Assembly: GCA_025618425.1 (NCBI GenBank) | Contig: CM046838.1 | Coordinates: 6,595,655-6,659,654, forward strand | Length of the DNA: 64,000 bases | Reading direction: 5' to 3' | DNA from: Heliocidaris tuberculata | Taxonomy: Eukaryota > Echinodermata > Echinoidea > Camarodonta > Echinometridae | Part shown: in pieces, positions 44,425 to 55,600 of the stretch | Position numbering within the stretch: the first letter of the stretch is position 1 | Layout: the number at the start of each line of letters is the position of its first letter | Made by a program: the position numbers and the translations under genes | The notes under the pieces: generated by a model | Told to the model about the DNA's origin: nothing | Database searches by the model: none | The model's input: the letters and a program-made list of their open reading frames with translations, nothing else

Positions 44425-47400
44425 AGGAATATCGATACCAGTTGGAAGAAAAGGATTTCTGTATTTCCTTCTTGTCATTATCAGAGACACAGGAAAAGAG
44501 ATCGCCTCTTTTTAATCGTCATCGCATTTCAGAAATGGAACATTGAATGGTGTCGCCGGGATTTATCATCTGATTGAAATATAGTTTGCTCGAAGCTCAG
44601 GCTAAAACACATTGTAAGTAAATGCCAAAGGGTCGGTGGAAATGTGTTTTTTCCTTTCTTAGCATTGAAAAATATGAGTGTAAAATAAACGTTGAGGTTA
44701 ACGGTTAACCTTTGAATACACAGTTCTCTTTTGGGAATTCTCAGTTTTACATTATTTGAAATGCGACAACATGAATACAATCTTATATCGTCGATTATTA
44801 TGTAGGGAAATTTTTTCTTTCATCCGAGACATACTCATATGTAAGCAAAACAATCGTTACATAAAGCGGTAGTATTTTCAATAAAATTATAATTTTACTG
44901 AATCATTTCAGTCTCAGCATATTTTGTATAGGCTATTGTTGGAGCAGTGGTAACACTAAATTGTTTGCATATACTTTCCATAATTAAGATTGTTAACGTC
45001 CTTTATACATATGCTTAGTAATGTAAAACAAAATAGTAATGTACAATGTCAGTGAAGTTCCATAATAAGTACCAAATATCAAATATCAATTTTCAGGCTT
45101 TCCTAACTTCATAAATGAATTGAGTCACTGACCTTGGAATGAAGAATTTCCCCGAACCGGAACTACCTATTCACTCAAAATTTAGGAAATACTTATAATA
45201 TGTAGATGTCCGCATGTAACTTTAAGCGCCAACAAAGGAGACACTTCAACCACAATAGTTACTGAAGTCATCTAACTTTATTAAGGAAATGATTAGATCA
45301 CACTGCGGCGCCGAAATGGGCCGATAATATGAAAACAACAACTGAACATAATCCTGCCATAAGATGACAGTATAACACTATGGCGAAGGCCTAGTCCCAT
45401 CTAGTCGATAATGATACTCATAACTATAAGAAAGTTAGGCAGTATATTTTTTGAGTAAAAATAAAACAGTTTAAACGTGCATTCAAGTCTCTGTGCAAAT
45501 TAATAACACTAAGCATCCTGGAAAGATTCATCCAAACGACCATAATCGAATGTTTAAAAAGAGAAAATTTGACTTCTTATATTTCTCTGTTTCATGAGTA
45601 TACGTCGTGAATTCTATGTTGTGAATAATTATAATTTTCTGTGAAAAATAAATGTTAGTATTGTTGGTTTTCCTGATACCCCTAAAATTTTGGATGGATA
45701 TTTTGCCATAACCCAAAAATGTTCGAATGTATTTCTGATTATATATCTAGTACGTGGGACTAGGTGGTAACAACTAATAATGTTTCTAAAATTCATTTGT
45801 AACATCAATATAGGCTATTCGATTTTCTTCCTTTTTTCACTTTTATTTTAAATTATGCCAATTTACATTTATGATTTTATGTGTAGACATTTTCATTTAC
45901 TTTGTATTAAGGCACGGGTTCTACGTCACCCCAAGATGTTCTTCCGTACGACCGTGCATACATAACAACATACAAATTAAGATACATATATGCAAAACAA
46001 TTATAATGCATAGATTATTTAAAAGAAAACAGATAATTACAACAATACATATATACATATAAAACATGTAAATTCACTCATTCTTATTCCTTGTTTCCAT
46101 GTACTTATTCAGGTTACGTTTGAAATTCACGTAAAATGGTTTACTTTTTAGTTCTCAACAGGTAGTTAAGATTTTTTGGCATTTCAACCTCGGTGTGCGG
46201 CCTCGCTGAAATATAACATCATTCGGGAATTTTTTTTATTTTTTCGGTTATATATTTTGTCATATCAAGTTTTAGATTTAAATCAAATGTCAAAATTTAT
46301 TCTCGAGACTTAGAAATATGTTTTATGTGTTATAAAGCGGGATAATATATAAATTTTAAAAACGAATCTTAGAAGCGTCCATACAATTAAAGAAAATGGC
46401 AAACATAATATCAATAATATCAGGTGCACTAATTCTTTTGTATCTGGATTTAAGAATTTCAAGACAAAATACAAAAAGCCAAGAAGACACTTTCCCAGGA
46501 ATTTAAGTATACAAATCTGTTTTAGTTTTATATCAGCCTTCATAAACAGACTTTACATAAAACTTTGACACAGGTTCTGAAGTGAGATTTCAAAATATTT
46601 AATAACAAAGAAAAAAAAAAGAAAAAAAAAGAGGAATTTTCAGATTATTTTTCATGTTTGGTGCAAACTTTTGTATTAAAAGAAGCACAGAACGATACAC
46701 TTTAAACGATTTCAGGACATGCACGTCAAAATTACGAATAACTTATAACATATAGTCCTAATTCACCCATTAAAGAAAATACATGTTTAAATGTATTCTG
46801 AATATACAGAGATATACGTTCTACAAGTGGACAGTTACCCCCCCCCCCTCCATCCCCCTCCCAATATCTTCAGAGCGAACTTTAAAAAAGCAACAAAGGA
46901 ACTTTACATTTTCAAAAGAATCTTCCCCAACCCCACTGTTTTGTAAACACATTTCATATTATATGTTGATCATAAATATTTAGTGTATTTTGAAGACGAA
47001 ATTTATTGCAGCAGCGAGATGTCCGGACATTCTGGCTATCCTTATCTTCGGGCAGGAAGGTGCCCAAATATAACAAATATGATTGTCTAGTGTACAATTT
47101 ATTGATGACGAAATCATAACTTATCTTATTGGCTCGCTAGCTCCGCTCACTCACAAGATCTAGAAAAGGGATGGTTTCAGGCAGCAAACACTCTTGAACT
47201 CGGGCATTGAGGTGCCTGAATATATTTGGAGGGGGAGGTTACCAAATATACAATTTACATATATGACATATCTTATTTAGTGTATTTTGATTAAGAAATA
47301 ACATAACATTTCTACCATAACAAAGTTTGTACGCACCCACTCAAATGTAGAAACATGATGCGTGATATTTTGGCAAGAGGCGTTAGCCCCCTCTCCCCCC

Positions 47401-47930
47401 CCCCCTCTAAAAAACAACAACAGAATATTGTAAATACATTATATTAAAAAAAAACCTAGACAATAATCCAAGAGCCCTAATTAATCAACGATTTAAGTCA
47501 CAATTAATTGATTTAAGAGAACAAAGCTAAATTGCTAAATTAAGTGTACAAAACAAATTTGGCAAAACATAATTTTTTGATATCTTGCTCATAGATTTCC
47601 CAAAGCCCCAAAAATCAGTAATAAATAGAAAAGTCTAATATTTATATTCGTAAATGAAAGGAATTTTTAAACAAAATTGATTAAATAATCAGAGCATCTA
47701 TGATTACATTGCTAAATTAAGTGTACAAAACATTTTTGAAGGTTCAAAATGGCTAAATCTCGAGAGCTTTAAGGGGCTTTGCTCCTAGGACTCCACTCGA
47801 ATAGGTGCTTCTCGTTTAGGCCCTCGCGATGTGCATCCGGTATAAAATATTCCTCTCCCCCCGAAAAATTCCTGCTTACTACCTTCAGTGCCTTGCAAGT
47901 CAAAAGGATTGTAATTTAAACATGTTAACA
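44425..47930. other. Intergenic region between copies 2 and 3
   Basis: Begins with a partial repeat (about 44425-44830) of 43670-44050, then about 3 kb of AT-rich DNA with C- and G-runs. The ORFs here (for example 46310-46543) are short, hydrophobic and unsupported. I see no gene. Confidence 0.5.
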
Positions 47931-47937
47931 CTATATC

Positions 47938-48151
47938 TTAATTATTCATATTAACGTAGTTTACTCTATCTGGATTATCAATGCTCAAATAATGATGTTC
48001 GTTGTTTCGGCTCTCTGTACTTCGGAGGTCTTCGTAGTGGTTGTCGTCCCCTTCTCCAGCGGCTCGAGGGACTTCGTATTGGTTGGCCTTCGGATTGTCT
48101 ACGGCTGAAGCAGCGTTTGAACTCGTAAGATTTTTCTTTCTTTGCGCCCTG
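47938..48151 (-). CDS. Copy 3 cytoplasmic tail exon
   Basis: 214 nt ending in TAA (47938-47940). Basic start CRAQRKK, then tyrosines in NQYEVP, NHYEDL, HHYLSI and VNYVNM. Homology to copy 1 is clear from the exon phase, the positions of tyrosines and the terminal YVN. Confidence 0.82.
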
Positions 48152-49597
48152 CTGTTGATCGGATAAGAAAGAGACAGAAAGAAGCTATCATGTGAGAAGC
48201 AGATACAATAGTGCGGTATTTGAGCCGAGGTTTTTCAAAAAAAAAAATTGATTGGTATTGTGTTAAAAAGTACTTAACCATAGTCAATGAAATTTGGGAG
48301 GTAATTTTGTGTTAGTTTGTGTTGAAAAGTACTTAACCAGACTCAATGAAATTTTTGAGATAATTTTGTGTTATAGTATCTCCTAAATTTGTGTGAATTC
48401 CACAAGGATTTACAGGTTGCTAGAGAAAAAGGCTATGAATTTTTTGTAAGACTATTATGATGTAAAATGTTACGACTGACATAAAGGGACATAAGTATTC
48501 ATGTGCTCTCTGAAGATCTCGCTTCTTCTTCGTGAAAATTCAAAAGTGAAACCTTGTCCCATGTTGTGTGAAGTTTATTAGGCTCTGCTTTAACTAGAGT
48601 TAAAGCGTAAACTTATCCAAGATGAGATTTGCTTCTTGACTTATGGCATGAAGACTAACCAAGGGGGTTAACAGAGCCATTCAAGGCGTAAACAGGTGGG
48701 GGACAGGGGGGACATGTCCCCCCCACTTTTAAAAGTGGGGGGGGGGGGGGCATCATATCATTTGTCCCCCCACTTTTTCGGTTCAAACCCATTACTAAAA
48801 ACCTGAAAAGCACTTCCATCTTGTTATTTTGCATGCCTTAAGTTTGAGAAATACTCAAATAAAAATGTTCAACCGCCTTGTTGACATTTGTTGCCTTGTT
48901 GAAATCCGTATCCAGACACCAACCCCCTGGACAACCACCCCCCGGGTAACCACCCCTAGGATAACCACCCTCTAGGACAACTACCCCCTAGGACAACTAC
49001 CCCCTAGGGCAACCACCCCCTAGGACGACTACCCCCCCGGGACAATTACCCTCTAGGATGATTACCCCCCGACTAACTACCCCCTAGGACAACCACCCCC
49101 TAGGACAACTACCCCCGGACAACTACCCCCAGACAACTACCCCCTAGGACAACCACCCTCTAGGACAACCACCCCCGGACAACTGCCCCCTGGTCATCTA
49201 CCCTAGGACAACTACCCCCTGGACAACTACCCCCGGACAACTACCCTCAGGACAACTACCCCCTGGACAACTACCCTCTAGGACAACTACCCCCCGGACA
49301 ACTATCCCCAGACAACTACCTCTCAGGACAACCACCCTCTAGGAAAAGTACCTTCGCTACGCTTGCTCGCCAAAATAGAATTAATATGGCCTTTAGCAAA
49401 ATTTCTGCCCCGACCAGCAACAATAAAACCCAGATGATATACCAAATTTTATTGAAAAAGAAGTGTTTGTTTTCGCTCATGCTTGCTCGCTTAATTGTTC
49501 CTACTCCAACTTCCAACAATAAAACCTAGTTTATCACATTAAAAAAAAAAACAACAAACATTAGTTTATGTATACTATCATTTAAAAAAAAAAAAAA

Positions 49598-49630
<33 letters not shown>

Positions 49631-52600
49631 TGCTTTTGTTTGTTTGTTTGTTTGGGGGGGGGGGGGGGGTTGCTCGCTCGCCACGCTCGCCGGCCGAAAT
49701 GGAAGTACCACTAAAAGCACATTGAATACGACTGAATACTTGTACTCTTAATTGTAAAATATTGCCTTAGATTTCTTCAATGCATGAAGGCAGGTATTCC
49801 CATGTGCAATATCAACTCTCTAATGGACGTTTTGCATGGTCAACAATTAAGGGGGGGGGGGGACGGGAAGGAAAACAAATATTCCAGCCGTTTGTCACCT
49901 CCCCCCTCTCCCTCACGCACTCTACAATTATGCAACTCGTTACAAAGCTACCACCCAATCGAGTATAAAAGGAAATTAGCATTGTGGTTTAAAAAAATAG
50001 TATGGGGTATACAATTATGTTCAGATGGATGAGAAAGCAACCTAGATCACAATGTTAGGAAATTTATGCCTTTTCACCATCAAGATATTTTTGAATACTA
50101 GCATATTGATTTTTGAAACATTTATTCCATCAAAAACGTCCAGGGGACTTTTCAGTCGCTGTTGACGCCCTTGGAGCCATTTCCCTATACCATGCCTATT
50201 GTTGTTTTTTTACAGGAAAGTGAACCAACTGAAATTAATCACAATTTTTTGAAGACAGTATAGTTCTGTGATGCATGACCTCAGAATTATGAGCAGTGAA
50301 CTCCTATTATTTTTGAAGGCTAAAGCAACAAAATAAATAAATAAATAAATAAATAAATAAAAAGCAAGATGATGTGCATTTCATTGCCGATAAACATATC
50401 GTCTACTTGCAGGAATTTCACAAAGTTTAGTTTCCCTTTTGAACGCCCATTACATTGATGTATGTCATCAGAGAGCGCCCAAATTATTTCAGTTACTTAG
50501 TATCAAGGGCGTCAACAGCTTCTGAAAAGTGGGAGGGGGGGGGGGGGACACTGAGCGAGGGAGGCGTGGAAGGGGGATGCCCTCCCTCCCACGGTAGGGA
50601 CTTTTCGAAGTTTTGCCATCGAAAATAGGCCTTTTAATGCACTGTGTAGCAGAAATCAAGCCAATTGTATCATGTTGTTAAAAGCTTATGCAGTGGATTC
50701 TCATTATAACAAGCAGTAATATTAGAAGCTCTCATAAGTAGAAGGGAATTTCGCAATCACAAATTTCAGATAACCTTGTTGTTACTCTGATAGAGCAAGG
50801 TTTCGATATAAATAAAAAATTACAGCGAGGTAATTACCCCGGAACTTCAGAACTTCCCGAAAGTCTGCCTACGACGGTCCTCTGATTTGATAAAATCCTC
50901 GGCAATTCTTTGAGGGCTCAATTCTTATGCTTATGCTGCGTACGCAGGACTGCACCCGATAGCGCTGCGCAAGGCCTATAATTAGGCCCAGGCCCCCGTC
51001 AGGCCTGGCGCGGCGGCCGGCTATAGGCGAGATCTAGAATAAAATTTGCAACTCGATCGAACGGCGCGCCGCGCCTCGCCATGGCAGTGCTCCGAGGATT
51101 GGGATGATTTCAACAAGGCAACAAAATAATGTCAACAAGGGCGATATTTGAGTATTTCTCAAACTCAAGGCATGCAAAAGAATAAGATGGGAGTGCTTTT
51201 CAGGTTTTTAGTAATGGGTTTGAACCGATAAAGTGTGTGTGGGGGGGGGGGGGGGGACAAATGATATGATGTCTCCCCCCAACTTTTACGCCCTCGCTTA
51301 GTATACTTCTTTTCCATCGAGGGGAAAGCCATAACATGTTTCGACTATCTTACTTAAACTCAGATGTCTATCAATCTCATTAAGAATAATAATTTTTGAT
51401 TTAACAATCATGAGCATCAACGTCTGATATGTTTGTAGTCGTACATGTGTCTTAAATGACATCCGGAATGCCCCTATACGTAACAAGTATACGGTACACA
51501 GCACAATGAAAGGAACCAGTGACGCTGATATGGCATCTTGTTAAATGCTTTTAACTCACACTTTCTTGTCTCCTTACCACAAAATTACGATAACAACCAA
51601 TAGAAGGACATTCACTGCCAACGATAATCCAAAGAGAATCCAGATCCGATTGCTTTCTCCAACTACAAGGACACCCACATTTTCTGAAAGTTCAAAACGA
51701 TCGATAAGTCATTGATGAATTCAACATAATTAGGTGGTCTGTCGGTATCGACAGATCACCTTTTAATTTCGTCAGAATTTTCTTTCATTATTTATTTATT
51801 AGGTGGTCTGTCGCAGACAGATCACCTCTTAATTTCATCAGAATTTTCTTTCTTTCTTTATTATTATTAGGTAGTCCCGTAACTTTTTCAAGGTCATTGG
51901 GTCATCGTGACGTCATCCAGGCGCCATTTTGTGAATTCACATTATCGATCATATCTTCATAACAAGTTATCAAAAATGAACCATATTTGATACATATAAA
52001 CTTCAGGTCAAGGGTCAACAGAAAATGTCATCAAAATTTGCGCGCACGTACGCGTGTGTCAAAATTTAAAAATGCTCAAAATCACTTTTTAAACAAAGGA
52101 GAGTACGGTTCAGGATATTTTAAGCATTTCAAAATTTTCCGTCCGTGCGCGTCCGCGCGCACGTTATGCGCGTGCGCAGCGTGTACAGAACGTAAAAATG
52201 CCGTTTTTTCGCATAGTTTGTCTTCCTGACACTATTCTTGACAATTTCCAACCATTTACAGTCATTCTCGACGTTCCATAAGGCCACACGCGCGCGTCAA
52301 ACTTTAAAATCCGCGCGCGCGTCAATGGGCAAAATAATGTAAAAAGTGGTAAAAACATGCCTGTCTTCAATCCGCCATAGCTCGTCAGGAAGCCTGGACA
52401 CCCCCCCCCCCCATTTTTTTTTACATTTTCTGAAAGTCTATGTGTTGTAGATTGTAATTCATGAAAAAAATTTGGGGGTCGATCGATCGGAACGTCGTCA
52501 TATTTGCATATGAACTCAAAAATTCGATTTTGAAAAAATGACGTCATCAAATTTATACGAATTTGACTCTAAGTCCTTTAATATTGGTTGTTTTTCGCTG

Positions 52601-55600
52601 AAATTTGGATATGTTGTAGCTGAGACGATTCTCTACAAGATTAGTAATCACCATTTTTCATTTTGGCAAAGGTATCATGGCGTATTTTTGCGATAAAAGG
52701 AGGCATGTCAATTTTTCACATTTTGCGATTTAAAAAAAAAATCCTTTCGCCAGCCATCGCAAGGCATATTTCAGGCAATTCGGTTAGGTGTGAGGGGGCC
52801 TTAACCGAATTGCCTGAAATATGCCTTGCGATGGCTGGCGAAAGGAATTTTTTTAAAAATCGTTTTCAATGGTAACTGATAGTAAATCATATTTACCCTT
52901 CGTGTTTGGGTTCGTACACCTTCTGAACTAACAGCTGCGATTATTCAAATTCGCGCGGAAATTTTGAACATGTTTAAAATTTCCCGACGAATTGAAAAAT
53001 CGTTGGTCATCTGTTTGAATTCGCATCTCTTGTTTAGTCTGCGGTAATCGTTCGTTTATCGTTCGTGTGTTATTGTCGCGCATAGTCCCTCATCGCGCTT
53101 TTGCCAAAGTGGACCGATCTCGAAAGAACCCTTAACTAAGCAAAACGATGACAAAATATGAGTTGCGCATGGAAACGAAGATACTATGACAAACGGATTT
53201 TCGCTTGCCATTTTCTATGCGAAGGGAAACCAATACTAACTTTTACTAAATTTTAATAGCGATACATACACGAAGACAAGGCTAAGAGATACTAAGACAA
53301 ACTATGGATTGCGAATGCGAGCGAATGACCAGACGAATAATTTGGCGAGTTCTGAGCTGCTCACTGTGACCTGCCACTGGCCGTAACGTACAAGAACGCC
53401 CGATCTATTCCCTCGTCTTCGTTTCTAATCGCACGCCATATCAAACCATTGCTCACTGTTCGTTCGTCTTATTGGGTTATATCAACCCTTCGCTCGCCTT
53501 CGCCTGCAATTTACTCAAAGAGGTGAACCGAAAAATCGATATCCTTCGCATGTCATATTTATCCTTCGCTTACCGTTCGTTGATAAAATTTGACAATAGT
53601 TACGCATGATTTGACGGAAATTTTATTTGAATTCGTTGAATTCGCGTGCATTTCGTGCATTTTTCCCATTCATCACCCTTCGTCCGCCTACATTCGGTCA
53701 GGTGTGAGGGGGCTATAAAGCACTTGCCCCCCATTCCGGCGACCCCGGTTCGACTCCCGGTGGGTCCATTTAAAAAAAAAAAAAATTCTTCACTTTTTTT
53801 TTTTTTTTGCCTTTCATTTTACCATCTTCTTCGACTATTATACCATCACAAACAATGTAATAAACTGCCTAATTTTGCGTGTTATGTCTATTGGAAATTA
53901 ATGTGCAGTAGTTTGTGTACAATCTCATTCACTGTCGTGTATTAAAGCTAAGGGGATAATCTCCCACATGTCCTGCAATATCAAATCGTCCAGTTCGTTA
54001 TCCCGATTTCTCCAAATCGGCTCAATCAATTTTCTTCATATTTTCGTCAGTCATCAGTCCTAATAAGGTCAAGTTCCCACATCTTTTTCAAGGTCATCAG
54101 GTTATTGTGACGTCATCCAGGCGCCATTTTGTGAAAATCAATTTATGGTCATATGTTCATAACGAAATGTCATTTCTCGTCCGCGCGTCCGTGCGCGCGC
54201 AAAATTTAGAAATGATCCAAATCCTCCCAAATTCATTTTGCAGACGTTTCATGCCATTTCAAGCACTTTTCGAAAAATCGCCCATAAAATTGAACCTGAA
54301 GGGGCGCTATGCCACTTAGGTTATCGTGGTTATTGTCATCATTATTGTCATTATGATCATCGTTATCAATATATCATTATCGTCATTGTCATCACTTATA
54401 TGACCATCTTATCATCATTGTCGTCAACATTATGATTATAATCTTGCAGAAATATTATCACATCTGACAAAGCAATTTGCCACAGTGACAGACCACCTAA
54501 TTCGTCTTCAGTGACGAATTAAATTTCTAGTTATCACTTAGTTTTACTTGTTTTAGAACACAATCATCAGAACAAATTATATCTAGAAACACTATTTAAA
54601 AGTTTCATAATTTCCACCAGCATGACCATGGCAGCTTTTTATTCTTCGGGATGACAAATAAGCAGCATGAATAACTGTATGTAAATTTCACAGGCATTAT
54701 TGTTCATTCATTAGTTGCTTGGTTAATTAAGAGGTTGATTATTTTGATTAATTGACTAATCAGTTAGTGGGTAAGTTGAGTGTTTGTATAATTCATTGGT
54801 TGATTGTTAGTTGGCTTAGTCGGTTAATTGACTGGTTAGTTTAATTACAATTATTGGTTAGAAGTTGGTAAGTTAAGTGACTATTTTTTGTTTGTCTGTT
54901 TTTGGTTGATGTTTTTCCTGCGTGATTGGTTAATTGCTTGATGGTTAATGGGTTAATTGATTGGTTGGAGTGAGTTCTTTCGTTCGGTTTGATGATTAGG
55001 TGATTTATTGGTTAGTAACTTGATCAATTTACTAGATATCTAGAGATAGTCATGTATTTATTTGGTGGTTGGTTGACGGAATGACTGATCTCTTGCTCAG
55101 TTGATCCACAAAGTCATTAGGGAAGAATTGCACAAAAGCTCAGTGAGAAACAAAGAAAGATGACAAAATCGAGCAATTAGTCCTGGCCGCCAGTCAATCA
55201 CTAGATCAACAGGTTCCGATGTGTATTTTTCATCAAATTTACAATAGCTTGTTTACATTTCGCTGTTCGAAACAACCTATAATCAAATCACCGAGATAGT
55301 CCTAAGGTAAGGCGAAACTTTAATATACATGAAATGCATGAACGTTGTAACTTGTCATAAGTCTTATATTTCTTATTTTCACATGGGTATAATAATGCAT
55401 GTTTATGTATTTATTAATGAATCATACACAATAGATTTTATTCCCCGCGACGGTTTCATGATTGTCTCAAAGCGTGGGGGAGGGGCCAAAGGTTTTCCCC
55501 GACAGAAATTTTTCCTCAGAGCATGATTTTGAGGAATCTTGCTGTCCCTCTCACGGCTCTCTCAGCATCGGGGGGGGGGGGGGGGGGGGGGGTCAAACTG

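Larger units (their letters stand above)
48690..51296. mobile_element. Inverted-repeat element enclosing a minisatellite
   Basis: About 200-bp inverted ends: ATCATATCATTTGTCCCCCC near 48750 faces GGACAAATGATATGATG near 51255, and TTTGAGAAATACTCAAATA near 48843 faces ATTTGAGTATTTCTCAAACT near 51148. The arms close at CCTTGTTGAAATCC / GATTTCAACAAGG. The interior holds the TAGGACAACTACCCCC array and sequence shared with 59100-59760. No transposase is seen. Confidence 0.6.
51729..54530 (+). mobile_element. Helentron/HINE-like element in copy 3 intron
   Basis: AGGTGGTCTGTC starts the left end (51732) and its inverse GACAGACCACCT lies at 54487-54498, not at the right terminus. It is followed by an 8-bp hairpin (AATTCGTC / GACGAATT, 54499-54520) and a terminal CTAG (54527-54530). 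Asymmetric inverted repeats plus a 3' hairpin fit Helentron-type rolling-circle elements and their non-autonomous HINEs. The duplicated intron sequence near 55963-56010 serves as an empty site and supports insertion at about 51729/54530. No Rep/helicase gene is present. Confidence 0.6.

Noticed and set aside
46310..46543. 77-residue hydrophobic minus-strand ORF
   Set aside because: AT-rich composition, no homologous counterpart or splice context; likely chance.
53715..53765. tRNA gene (GGTTCGACTCCCGG B-box next to GGGTCCA)
   Set aside because: Only the T-arm and acceptor-like 3' part are visible; no D-arm or anticodon arm can be folded upstream, so at most a SINE or tRNA remnant.
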